From positions 3,596,001 through 3,660,000 of the forward strand of contig CP071494.1 in NCBI GenBank assembly GCA_017354895.1: DNA of 64,000 nt. Reading direction: 5' to 3'. The notes beneath the pieces were generated by a model. The model saw only the letters and a list, made by a program, of their open reading frames with translations. It was not told the DNA's origin and did no database searches. This DNA is from Podospora comata (taxonomy: Eukaryota > Ascomycota > Sordariomycetes > Sordariales > Podosporaceae). Below, piece by piece: positions 30,248-41,385 of this stretch (positions are counted from its first letter, which is position 1; each line of letters starts with the position of its first letter). The position numbers and the translations under genes were made by a program.

Positions 30248-31565
30248 ATGATGAACGGCTACGATGAAAAACGGGGCCACCGCACCGACGATGACGACCC
30301 CTTCGCCGCCAAAGGCAACATCGTCAGCGCCTTTGATGCCTTTCGTATGTTTCCCACCTCCACCCTCCAACCCACCACCCCATCACCGTCTGCTAACATG
30401 TGTCCCTCCCCCCACCACAGCAAAAGCCAAACCCCAATACGTGACTCACACCTCCTCCGGCGGCAAGTGGACAGTAGCCATGATGATCCTCTCCCTCTGC
30501 CTCGTCTGGTCCGAGCTCGCCCGCTGGTGGCGCGGCACCGAAACCCACACCTTTGCCGTCGAAAAGGGCGTCTCCCACGGCATGAACCTCAACCTCGACG
30601 CCGTCATCAAGATGAAGTGCGCCGACATACACGTCAACGTGCAGGATGCCTCGGGGGATAGAATTCTAGCTGCCGAGGCGCTGTACCGTGACCCGACGAA
30701 CTGGGGGCAGTGGGTGGATCAGAGGGGGATTCACAAGTTGGGGAGAGACACTCATGGCCGTCTACTGACCGGCGAGGGTTTCGTCGACGGGACGCAAGAG
30801 GAGGGTTTCGGGGAGGAGCACGTGCATGACATTGTTGCGTTGGGGAGCAAGAAGGGGAGGTGGGGGAAGACGCCGAGGTTGTGGGGAAGGGAGCCGGACA
30901 GTTGCCGGATTTATGGGACGTTGGAGTTGAACAAGGTGCAGGGTGACTTTCACATCACGGCGAGGGGGCATGGGTACGCGCAGTTTGGGGAGCATTTGTC
31001 CCATGACGGTTTGTCTTTCCCCCTCATTTTTCCCACTTTAAATATCTGCTAACACTTTGGTCTAGCATTCAACTTCTCCCACATCATCAACGAGCTATCC
31101 TTCGGCCCTTACCTCCCCTCTCTGATCAACCCGCTCGATCAGACCGTCAACTCGGCCCCGGAACACTCGCACTTTCACCGCTTCCAGTATTTCCTCTCCA
31201 TCGTCCCGACAGTCTACAGCCTCGGCCACCCAGACTCGTATTCGTCCCGCTCCATCTTTACAAATCAATACGCCGTCACGGAGCAGTCCGCTCCTATTCC
31301 GGAGAACATGGAGATGCAGATGATTCCCGGGATTTTTGTCAAGTACGACATCGAGCCGATCCTACTGAATATTGTCGAGGACAGGGATAGCTTCTTTGTC
31401 TTTTTGATCAAGGTGGTGAATATCCTGAGCGGCGCCATGGTGGCGGGGCATTGGGGTTTCAGGCTCAGCGACTGGGTGAATGAGGTGAGGGGACGGAGGA
31501 GGAGGAACGCGGGACATAGCCAGGGGATGCTGGGGACCAAGGGGGGTGGGGAGTATGAGGAGTGA
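30248..31565 (+). CDS. ERV41: ER-Golgi vesicle protein Erv41 (ERGIC family)
   Basis: Erv41 forms a complex with Erv46 that cycles between ER and Golgi in COPII and COPI vesicles as a retrograde receptor. Three exons (30248-30344, 30421-31008, 31066-31565) encode 394 residues. The short cytosolic N-terminus leads to a first membrane segment near residues 48-68 (WTVAMMILSLCLVWSELARW). The luminal domain follows, with VSHGMNLNLDAVIKMKCADI, the CRIYGTLELNKVQGDFHITA signature, AFNFSHIINELSFGPYLPSL and FQYFLSIVPTVY. The second membrane segment near the C-terminus is FFVFLIKVVNILSGAMVAG. Two adjacent ATGs (30248 and 30251) could both serve as start. The first and second introns split codons P33 and A229 approximately. 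Identification is secure. Confidence 0.93.
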
Positions 31566-32184
31566 TTTGTGGTTTTTTTTTTTTTGTTTTATTAGCACTT
31601 TGAAGGTAGAGGGGTTTTCTGGGTTGTATACAAAATGGATTTTTTTTCTTTTTGACTGAGCTCCTGATACAAACGGGTGGGTTGATGAAAAGTGTTGTTT
31701 ATATATACCATGCGAGACGGACTCTTGGCGTTTTGATGTTATTTTCGAGTAAATATGAGAGAGAATATGTTCGTCCTTTGCCATAATGAACGACTGTGTC
31801 TAATGTTCAGAATCAAACTTTTTGCTCCTGGGGTATCAAAGCCCGTCTTCTCACTCCAACCACTCCCTGCTGCTGTCTCTGCCCCAGCAACCCAAATAAA
31901 CAGTCTTGGCACCACTCACCAGCGCCAAGACAATTACCCCTATTTCCTTCGAGTCCGTCCACTTTCTCGGCCACACTCTTCCAGACAAAAAAATGACTGG
32001 GCACCAGCAAGTCTGTAAAACGTGTACCACACCTCATCACATTGACAGCAACCCAATTAAGAAACCACAAATGCCATCAATTCGCTACTTTCGCTACAGA
32101 AGCCCCGCCGTTCACCGCTGCTTATTCATCCTAGTACCATTGCAGTTCATAATTCCCCTTCACCCTCAGTCCAACCCGTCAATC
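31566..32184. other. Convergent intergenic region
   Basis: These 619 bp lie between the 3' ends of ERV41 and the C45-like gene. T runs at 31571-31586 and 31638-31650 are typical of 3' UTRs. Nothing else is evident. Confidence 0.5.
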
Positions 32185-35050
32185 TCACTTGCTGTACTTC
32201 ACCGTCCTCTTTCTCACCCGCTTTTTATCCTTCCTCCCGACAGAAACAGTCGTCCAGGGGGGATACCTCTTCGCCTCTTCTTCCCTCCTCTTTTTCTCCT
32301 CTGCTTGTTCTTTCCATCTCTCCTGGTACATCGCCCGGCTCCTCGCCCTCTCCTTCCCCTCCTCCCTCGCCTTATCCTCCGCCGCTTCTTTTTCCAATCT
32401 CTCCCTCCGCGCTCTTGCCCTCTTCGGCGGTTCCTGCTTCTCCTGCCACCGCATCTGATGCTTTCTCTTCCTCGCCAGAAACTTTGCGCGCTGCGTGTCC
32501 CTCTCATCAATCACACGAGGCGGTGCAATGTCGCGCAGCCATTTGAGTCCCCACCTCATGTAGTGCCTGTGTCCCGTTCTCTCGTCATACCTGACGGCAA
32601 AAGCCCGCTCAGCTGCGTAATCTGTCCCGTTGAGGAGACAGTGGTTGTTTCGCACAACAACCGTGGTCTCGAGAACGTCATTGTCAATGTCCGTCCACGT
32701 TTCCACGTTCCGCAGCATCGAAGAGCCCCTGGGCATCAGCCCGTTTGCCAATTTCCACCGATCCCAGTTCATGGTCCCGAATCTGGCAGCGGCCGAGTCG
32801 AAAAAGCGAGCTCTGGTTTCCACAAAATGATTGACCATCTCGGCTTCTTCTTCATCGGTCCGTGGGCTACGGCTTTTTTCTGCCCCCTCTACTCGCGGCG
32901 GCGTGCCAATGACTTCGTGGTCGGGCCAGCTGCGGTCGCCTACAATCTTGTCGTCCGGGCGGCCCGGGGTTTGCCACCTCGCTTTCAGCAGCCAAAAACC
33001 ACACACTCTTCTGTATTCTTGCTCAAATCGGCGCTTCCTCTCCTCATAACATGCTTTGGTCTCGGGCCCAAACACCGGGCGCTCAGGCTGAACCCGAACT
33101 TCGCCCTGTCTTTTCCATTCGTCATTCCACGCGCTGCAGATGGCGGCCGCCCTCTTACGGCCGCGCAGAGCCCTCTGCCTCTGAAGAGACATGCGACGCA
33201 CACCCCACCAAGAGGCACAAGTTAGCTTGAACTGAGTATTTGGGTTAGAGGCTTCCCCAAGTATCAGACGCTTGCTGAGTATTGGCGGGTCCACTGCTGA
33301 AAGTAGATGGCGCTTTTGAGGTGGTTTGGTCTGCTTGGGCTTTTGAGGCCATTTGAATTTCCTGTCTTCAGGTACAGCCCCGGCCACCGTTGGCACCTCG
33401 TCCAGATGTGACGGGTCCAGCAGCTGAAAAACCAAATGATTGCCATGGCACGGCGGCCCCGTGGAAACGGTAATCTTCAGGTCTTCCAAATGGTAGGTAA
33501 CAAGGCATGCCGTATGGTTGCCTTGAGGTCTCGACCATGGCTTATCAAGCTCGCCCGAAACCTCCGAGAGTTCCTTGAACATGTCTGCCTTGGTGTGCTG
33601 GCAAACCGACATTTCGCCAATGTGATCGGAAAAGATATTTAGGATGCTCTCTTGATTGATGGGATGGTCCCCAAATTCGATAAGCTGTCGGAGTCGGTTG
33701 AAACGAGCAGGAGAGTCCCATGCACGGAATACAAAGTTGACAAACCTCTTTGTCAGCAACTGCACGAGGTACCGCCTCACTATCTGCGCCATGCTCTGCA
33801 AGTTCTTTTTCGAGTGCTTCGCGACCTCCAATAGACCAGCAGGCAACGACACACGTTTTACAAGCTCCTCGAGCTGAAATGGGGCGAGTTGCGGCGCGAT
33901 CAGGTGATTCGTGTGCACCAAGCAATAGGAGAGGTTGGCGTCAGGGAGGACTCTACGACCCCTTAGGGACCCGGCTTCCGGCGTGTGCGGCAGCAACTCA
34001 AGGATACTCGCAGATGTGGTGTCGTCGTTTAGTGATCGAAGGCCACGGCAGGCGTGCAGAAGGCTGTGGGTTGAGCCAGTTCGATATCTCTGCAGGACAT
34101 TCGTGGTACAGGCCAAGGATACGCAGGACGTGAGCATTTTCCGTGCAAGCAGTGTCATTGGCAAATCAGACGGCGCCAGGTCGCGATCCCGCGTCGAAAA
34201 GACCGAGTCCACGACTACCGAATATCCGTGCTGGTTCATGCCGCTCTTCATGAGCACGCCGGGCTTAGTGACGATGAAATGAGGCACGGCGGCCGGGCCA
34301 TCTTGCCGACACGGGGTGACCTTGAGCAAGATGACAGCATGGTCTTTTGGCACGACCACGTCTCTGTCCCGCTTCTCGGGCTCCTCGACGGTTCGGGTTG
34401 ACGGCATGTTCCAGGACTGTGCGACAACGGGATGGTTGTTGGTCACTGCGTCCGAAAAGTACGCGCTGGTACTCGTATCCGCATACTCTGACAAGATATT
34501 ACAGTCTTCGGTCGGCTTTGGATCCTCGCTAAGGATGAAGAAATCCTCCATAGGTCGCAAGCATCCCGACCTTCCCACCTCGTCATTCCGCATTACCCGC
34601 TCCCAAGCAGCCAGCTCGTGGCGTGCGTTCAACATGACGACCTGCTCCAGTGTCACCTCTGCGCCGTCCGCGATTCCACGCAGTTCCCACAAGAGTGGAA
34701 GCCATTCAACGTTGGAGGACAACTGCCGAATAACATCTTTGCACCATGTCTCCCACATCACTCTTGGTGCATTGTCAGTAGGTAAATTTGGACAGCGCTT
34801 GGAAGACCTATTGAACAACGTACGTGGGTGGAAGCCCGCCATGATAAGTATGATGCTCAATATTCTCAACAATGTCCTTCTTGAACGTCTTCCCATGCTT
34901 CAAGCCCCTTTTACTTGGTGATTCGTCAGAACTGAAGCTCAAGCCCCTTATGAAACCAGGAAATCGCGGGTCTGTCAGGTCGGGGGCGACGTCGTCAACC
35001 GTAATCGGGCAGTCCTAGTCACCTCTCAGCGGCTTCGGTTGAGCGGCCAT
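32185..35050 (-). CDS. C45 acyltransferase-like Ntn-hydrolase fused to a long basic C-terminal region
   Basis: The N-terminal half belongs to peptidase family C45 (acyl-CoA:6-aminopenicillanate acyltransferase-like Ntn hydrolases). Three exons (35050-35023, 34971-34824, 34762-32185) encode 917 residues. The small upstream exons supply MAAQPKPLRDPRFPGFIRG and the family start KRGLKHGKTFKKDIVENIEH. Next are LLWELRGIADGAEVTLEQVV and LNARHELAAWERV, TSTSAYFSDA with AQSWNMP, LMKSGMNQHGYSV, YCLVHTNHLIAP and ITVSTGPPCHGNHL. Where the family has the nucleophilic cysteine (GCTTAY-like), this protein has S156 (TSTSAY). From about residue 510 to the end there is a 400-residue, highly basic, Arg/Glu/Lys-rich region with coiled-coil character (RRERLEKEAAEDKAREEGKE) that I do not recognise. 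No stop or intron separates the halves. Self-processing and substrate are unknown. Confidence 0.8.
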
Positions 35051-37037
35051 CTTCTCTTGGGATGAGGCGCCGGAGGACGGGCTTGGAATCGATATGGTTG
35101 TATGGATACGTGGTGTAAGTGGTGGTGATGGTAATTGGTTGCAGCATCAGTGGAAGAGCCCAGGTGAGAGAAGAGGAGCTAGAGGAGACAGGGCATGATG
35201 ACCACCAGGCCTCGGGTGCCCGTTCGCAACTTCCCAAGCCCCTGAAAGCATAACACAAAGTCGCTTCCCTTCCCACTGCCTACGTGAAAGAAGGAAGACA
35301 TCCATCCGTGACACACTCACAGCTTGCACTGGCACTACGTCAGATGCCAGAATCAGCACGTGAAAGAAGGAACAGACCACAATGTGGGTATCTACGAAAT
35401 GCCATATGACTCCAACCGTTCGACAGACAACTGTTTGCTGGAGAATACAACTAGCCGAGGTACTGCACAAGAGGTTGTACCGTGCATGACATGACGTGCA
35501 CGTCAGTTCCGGCTATGACCTGCCTCGTACATGTGAGTCAAGGGCCATCTTTACCGAAGACCATCGTGCCCGCCGCACCTCCGTTTTCGAGGTCGTCGTT
35601 GCTGTGCCCAAGTGTGTTGGTTTCGGTTATCTCGGAAGGGCCGGTAGAGATCTTATCTGCCGAAAGGATCCGACATGCTGCACAGTCAACCCCAACCCTC
35701 ACCTTCTCAAGGCTTTGCAACTCCCGGACGCCATTCCTTTCTTCCTTCTTGGCTAAATTCCCCAGACATAACACAGGCACGTGGTGGAGAGGAGACAAGG
35801 AACAATGCCTGCTGATGCCGTTGCTTGTCTCCAACCTCCAGGAGTTTCCCCAGACATGTTGTGGAGAGGCGATCCTGGCCGAATGAAATCTCCCTGAGGG
35901 GCTCATGTGACGCTCAAAGAAAAAAAAAAAAGGAGACGAGATCGCAATCCCACACAAACCCCGAACGGTGCTCAGGTGAATGAAGGGTACAATCCAGCTT
36001 AACGCCGTGGAGCGATGGACCAGGAACGGAATCGGGCAATGCAGCCCCGACATTTTTATTTTTGTTGACAAACAGCAGCTAAGCCCCAAGGGGAAAGGAA
36101 GCGTCAGGTTAGAGTTGACCGCCTCCATGCAGGCGGGACAGCGCACAGGTCTCTGGGCAGCCCAAGCTCCCTCAACAAAAAGTGGATTGGATGGCTGTGC
36201 CGCTGTCGCGTTCGAGCCAGCCCGTCGACATTTGGACATTTGGGACATTTGGAATGATTGAACCCCTGCGAAGTCGGGTCCGTTGGGATTGGGGTGGGGA
36301 CCTCTTCACAACTTTTTTGTTGCTGAAACTTGACGAGGAAGCGAAATCGGGCCCTGAGGACTCGGGGAGGGAAACAGTTACAGAGTTTGAAGACGCTCCG
36401 ATTCAATCGACGCATGCTTGGCTCACTCGTGCACCCAGACTGCTCGAAACCGGGAACTACCGACTGTATTTCGTACTCCTGCTCCGTATCCCCCAGCGTC
36501 GTTCGATGCTTGCTTTGGTTGCGCCTGCGCGCATGGCCAGCTGCCCGTGACGGTGGGCCGAAACTGTTAACACCGAAAAGTAGAAAGAAAGAAAGAATAG
36601 GGCATGGGAAGCGGGGAGAGGGGAGCTGGGGAGGAGGAGAAAAGGCGGAGGGAGGGGGGTGGGTTGCCCGGGACTTGCTGGTTGGGCGATAGCTCCCCTC
36701 CACACATTCCAATGCGGAGGTCCGGGATCTGGCAATACTGACTTATACCCAGCCTGCCCCTGGTCTTTGACTCAGCTTCCCCTTTATCAATCCATTGCTC
36801 GCCGGTTTTTGTGCTGCTCTTGTTCATCCTCATCCTCATCATCATCATCATCTATCTGTCTTGTTTCCTTCGTCCATTGCTCTGCCTGCCTGCCTGCCTG
36901 CCTGCCTGCTTGCATTGTCATTTGACTACTGCTATCTACGCCAAGCTCCCTCGAAGCTTCACCATCATCGTCATCTACAAGCCATTGCCATCTCACCAGC
37001 TTGAATTTCAGCAACCAAATCACATACAACCACCACC
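35051..37037. other. Divergent gene-free region with microsatellites
   Basis: These 2 kb lie between two opposed start codons. An A run is at 35920-35932, a CATCCT/CAT repeat at about 36824-36853 and a (TGCC)6 at 36883-36906; the last two probably lie in the leader of the downstream plus-strand gene. Frames here give no recognisable protein. Confidence 0.5.
36883..36906. repeat. (TGCC)6 tetranucleotide repeat
   Basis: This is a perfect six-unit tandem repeat about 130 bp upstream of the start codon at 37038, probably transcribed in the 5' UTR. Confidence 0.92.
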
Positions 37038-37758
37038 ATGTCGTCAAGAATCGCTCCCACCTTTTCCAAATTCACCCGCTCCCTCAGCACATCCTCCCCC
37101 GTCGCCCGCCCAAGTCACCTCCTCTCCGCCACCAGTGCTGCCACCAAGTCAGTAAGGAAACCGTCCCCTTCCGTCCTGGAGGAAGACGCAGAGGTATGTT
37201 TTCTTTCCCATCACATCCCCTTATCTACTCAACCAATTCTAACATGGTTCCCAGTCAACCCGCGCCCACTCAACCTCCACCTCCCCGTCCCGCCCCACCC
37301 TCACCACCCTCCAAACCAGCCAACCTCACCCCTTCCGCTTCATGCAAACCTTCCACCACTCGGCCCCCCGCCCCGCCACGGCGCACCACACTGTCGACTC
37401 GCTCGTCCTCCCAGACCTCTTCGCCATGGACCCCAACTTTGACCCCTACAGCAACATCCGCGTCCCGCTCCTCCCGGATAACATCTCTGGCCCCCCTTCC
37501 GGTCTGTTCGCCCCCGAGGTGTCGGATTTCGTTCCTGAACAAGCCGCAAAGGAGGTCAAGATTGTCGCTGCCAACCCCGACAGTGTCGCACTGCCAGAGG
37601 GCGGGTTTGTGGACGGTGTGGAGCTGAGGTTTGTGTATCAAATGCAGCCCGAGCAGAGCGGGCAGCAGGAGTATGATGAGATGGGGAGTGGGATGATTAA
37701 GGATTTGTGGAGGGGGTTGGTGGACGATGTTATGGGTTCTAAAAAATCCACTGCTTAA
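37038..37758 (+). CDS. Small probable mitochondrial protein of unknown function (219 aa)
   Basis: Two exons (37038-37193, 37255-37758) encode 219 residues with the start at CACCATG. The N-terminus (MSSRIAPTFSKFTRSLSTSS) is a strong mitochondrial presequence with Arg, Ser and no acids. A Ser/Thr/Pro/His-rich linker follows. The conserved-looking part begins at TVDSLVLPDLFAMDPNFDPY and continues SNIRVPLLPDNISGP, with EVKIVAANPDSVALPEGG and a C-terminal helical MIKDLWRGLVDDVMG. I do not recognise a family with a known role. From memory, proteins ending in a MIKDLWRGLV-like segment occur across Pezizomycotina as hypotheticals, which I cannot verify here. There is no membrane segment. The intron has normal signals (GTATGT, TCTAAC branch, CCCAG). 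Confidence 0.75.
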
Positions 37759-38701
37759 GGGTTGCGGCAAAGTATGGGGTGGTTTGATTTTTTTTTGTTT
37801 GTTTTGTTTTGATGATGTGAAGCGTTATATGTTTTTTTAATCTGCTTTTTTATCTTTTCTTTTGTTATCACGGCATAGCTTTGATATCTCTTTTGGAGAT
37901 TTTTTTATTTTTATGGAACAAGCCTGTCAGCGGATTGACAGCGGGAGAGGGGGGGTCGCATGGAAAATATGACAACGAGGCCGAGATTTGGCCATGACCG
38001 ACAACAGTTACAGTCACTTCTGTGTTTTTTCTTGGAGTAGAGACCTTGATGGGGATATATACCTGCCAGCGTTGCCTGGTTTTGGTTTGGAGGGATATGA
38101 ATGAAGTTACACGTTCCATTCCTTCACTTTTTCACTCATTTACGTTGTTCAGTTACAAAGTGACTTGCTTATCGTCACCACACCGATGGCGACAGCATCC
38201 TTTTGGATGCCGAGCGGTCCGGCCGAATAATAGTTACACAACCCGGAGGTCCGCTGACACCGAGAGAAATATCTAGAACCGGGCTACCACCTGATCGTGG
38301 ACGGGTATGAAATTTCCAATTTGTGGATTGCATCTCGAATAAACGTGCTTGAACTCAGCCAACAAACGGGAATGTGTTAACATCCCCTCAACCAAAACGG
38401 TCACCTTGCCCACACGAAAACGGTCGCTTTGATTTTGATAGTTGATTTGATGCTATTTACACACTCCACATCACACCGCCCATCTGCCCACCCACCACGT
38501 TACTACCTCCCACTCCCACCGCCCCCATAAATTAATAAATCCCAGACCCAAGACCGCTACTCCCAGTTCAGTTTCTTCGTTGTCCCAATTAGCTGCATAC
38601 GTACCTAGTTTCAGCAGCATTTTCCACCCTATTACCACAAAAACCAGACAAAATCTCGCCCCGATCCCTTTACTCCCTAGCCCTGGCAGCCAAGGACGAC
38701 T
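37759..38701. other. Convergent intergenic region
   Basis: These 943 bp separate the 3' ends of the mitochondrial protein gene and RAE1. T runs around 37789-37860 mark the first 3' UTR. No supported gene was found. Confidence 0.5.
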
Positions 38702-39616
38702 CTACCTCTTCTTAACGCTGGGTCTGGGCTTGCATTCGTCCGGCTGCACCGGGTGCAGCATGACCTTGTTAGGGTACCCAGCTGTGTTGCCCTGGTAGCC
38801 CTTGGCCCAATCGTAGCTGATAGCGTATGCAAATATGCTGCCGGTCTTGTTGAACGTCGTGGCAGCAATGCTACCACCGACATTGGGGTACCCTTTCAGC
38901 CTATGCTTGGCGTCCTTATCCCAGAAGTGGAATGTGCCATCGCTGCCCGCGGTGCTGAAAGTGCCGTGGACGGGATGGAAAGAGATATCGTTGACAGCAT
39001 ACACGTTGGTGACGTTGCCCTGTGGTGGATCACGATGGCACTTGAACGAGAAGTTGAGGCTGGGCGGCACGTGTTAGCTTCCTGGACCTTCACTTTGCGG
39101 CGAGAGTCGAGATCCCAAACTCACCTAGCATCCTTGTCTTCGACGTATTGAATGGCGCAGCGACCTTCAATACTACCAATGGCGAAGCCCATCGAGTCGG
39201 TAAAGCAGCTCACCACCCTCGTTTGCCACTTAAGCGGACTCGTGATTGTCTTGTAGAACTTGGTTGGATCCTTCAGGTTGATGACGTTGATGTATCTCTC
39301 GGCTGTCCCTATCACCAGGAGGTCGTTTCGTACGTCCATGGTGTACACACGTTCCTGGCACGTTACGGTCCCGACTGGTGTCTGTTGCCGGAAGTCCCAG
39401 TACTTGATGGTCTTGTCCCAGGAGCCTGTCACGGCCATGGGGGTGCCGCTGTTTTCGAAGTAGCGAACGGCGCGAACGGGCTGGTCATGTTGCGCAAACT
39501 GCATGGTTTGACTGGTTGCAAGGTCCACCACCTTGCCCTGTTTGTCGGCGCCTCCAGAGATTACTTTTGTGCCATCCTTTGAGTGAAATCAGCAACTGTG
39601 AAAATGTGCCAAGCAG

Positions 39617-39647
<31 letters not shown>

Positions 39648-39928
39648 ACTCGCCATACCTTGAAAAAGTCCACCGAGAACACCGGCCCATCGTGGTCGTA
39701 CGCGACTCTTCCCTCTCCCTGACCATTGCTCATGATCTCGTAGATCCGGACCTTCTTGTCCCAACTGGCTACCGCCAACAGATCTTTGGTATCGGCCGGG
39801 TTGGGGTTGAAAGCGATGTCGGAGATGCTATCTTCTGGGCCATTGGCGAGCGCGACGTCGTTCTTCAAGTCTCCGAGGGTGTTACTCGCCGACGCAGACG
39901 ACGTGCCAGATGAGAAAAGGCCTGCCAT
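38702..39928 (-). CDS. RAE1: mRNA export factor Rae1/Gle2 (WD40)
   Basis: Rae1/Gle2 is a WD40 beta-propeller that docks on the GLEBS motif of Nup98-type nucleoporins and serves mRNA export. Three exons (39928-39659, 39576-39125, 39059-38702) encode 359 residues, near the length of yeast Gle2 and S. pombe Rae1. Repeats can be followed: SISDIAFNPNPADTKDLLAV with ASWDKKVRIYEI, GPVFSVDFFK joined to DGTKVISGGADKQGKVVDL, PVRAVRYFENSGTPMAVTGS with WDKTIKYWDFR, YTMDVRNDLLVIGTAERYIN, then EGRCAIQYVEDKDARSLNFS and NDISFHPVHGTFSTAGSDGT with FHFWDKDAKHRL. The first intron (39577-39658) contains a hexamer repeat. Identification is secure. Confidence 0.95.
39618..39646. repeat. (CCAGAA)n hexamer repeat inside RAE1 intron 1
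   Basis: Nearly five tandem CCAGAA units lie within the 82-bp first intron of RAE1. In the sense direction of the gene they read TTCTGG and so form part of the polypyrimidine-rich intron body. Confidence 0.9.
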
Positions 39929-41385
39929 TTTTGGTCGTGGGCGTGGCTACGCCGAAAAAAAAATAAAAATTCGCTGTTTGTGTCGAGACTATCGCGCGGT
40001 CGATCAAGGGCTTCGCCGGGTATCAAAGATAGAATAGGAAGGGAAATTGTTCAGGTGGTTGTAAAGTTGTTCGAGAGATGGGAACAAGTCGCAAAAGTTG
40101 ACAAAGATTCCGTCGTCAGGTTCGCGAAGGCAGCTGCAGCACAATCCGACCAGAGAGCAAAGCAACGCGCCAGTGCCTCTCGCCAAGACAAGTACCCGAA
40201 TGCGTTCACTTGCGCCAGCCTCACGAAAGAGCTTGGGCCACCACCAGATTCACTTGCTCTTTGTGGCTCGAATCCCACATGCCCAGCCACAACCCACACA
40301 ACCCACTGAGAGCACGAAGCCCCACTAAAAAGTTATCTACTTTAATAAAAAATTCCACCAATCCTCTCTTTTTCGCTTTCCTCCTTTCGCAAGCACCCTC
40401 TCGCCCGACAAATCGCTATTCGAAGCTCACAAACGGAAAGATTTCCCTTCGGGGCATCTCTTTCACAATCACCACACAGCTTTGGGAGAAAGTCCCCGGA
40501 CATTGCCGAGCGTGACTTGTCACGATCGGTGTTGCGGAAACGCGCCGCCACAGAAGCACAGCGGCTGATCTCTATTTTTGCCCGCCTTGTTCCTTGTCTT
40601 TTTTTCTGTTCTCATCGCCCGGCCTCATCACACCAAAGTCGACTTTGATTTCGCTTTCTCCCATGAGCTGGGTTACTTGTCTGTTTTGCGAGGCTGGAGA
40701 CCACATGGACGAAGATATGAGTCCGCGCTCTGTGCTGTTCGGGATGGGCTCGTCTTGGTTCCTCTGAGGTTGGTGGATCGGGTCGATGGTGGGGCTGCCG
40801 TGGTGGCAGACGTCGTGGCTGGGAACGTCATGGCGCGGCTGGAGAATTTTCGTCACGATACCACAGATATGCGATTGCCCATCTCTCTCGAAAGAGGGGA
40901 TGGAGTTACTCGACGGGGCTTATTCTCGGTGCGAGGGGGTGCTTCAACACAAACCTTGGTTACGTTTTGCCTCTGTCGACCTTGAAGGCTAGCCAACATG
41001 GACGAGCCGAACACTCTGGGCTTCACTGGAGGTCACCTTTTTTTTCGTTCGCTGTTGGTTGGTCTGCTTGGCTGCTGGCATCTGGGGGCTTTTGAGGTCT
41101 GGGGGCTTTGCAGTCTACATGATGAGAACCACTAAAAGTCAAGCTCTGAGGTGCCAAAAGGTCCCGTTGATGACTTAAAATGCGTTATGGTATCTGACTG
41201 ACTGTCAAAGATTTTGTTCTTGATATTATTAGATAGAAGTGCGCTGTGCTCTAAATATGCAGTGTCCATGCCTTGTGTGTACGAGCAATGTGAGGCCTGT
41301 TGAAGTCTCGCCGTCGCCAATTTTCCCAATGCTGTCGTTTCCGATTCCCATGTACGGTTGAAGTCTCAGGAAAGCAAGAACCACA
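39929..41385. other. Gene-free region upstream of RAE1
   Basis: These 1.46 kb hold the RAE1 promoter and, at the far end, the ECT1 3' UTR. Frames of about 95-135 codons on either strand around 40570-40990 lack ATG starts or recognisable sequence. No supported gene was found. Confidence 0.5.

Noticed and set aside
23570-31565. GH76, fluG and ERV41 as a functional cluster
   Set aside because: Their roles (wall, development, secretion) are unrelated, the orientations differ and the gaps are ordinary. Adjacency looks incidental.
31906-33225. 439-codon plus-strand open frame
   Set aside because: It is opposite the Arg/Glu-rich C-terminal part of the C45-like protein. The translation is an antisense shadow rich in Pro, Leu and Ser.
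34763-34896. Use of the ATG at 34896 as start of the C45-like gene
   Set aside because: The sequence from it is an intron read-through. Splicing two upstream exons from the ATG at 35050 restores the family start KHGKTFKKDIVENIEH in frame with normal splice signals.
40572-40985. Overlapping frames of 94 and 135 codons on both strands
   Set aside because: Neither has a credible start or recognisable protein, and they overlap each other.
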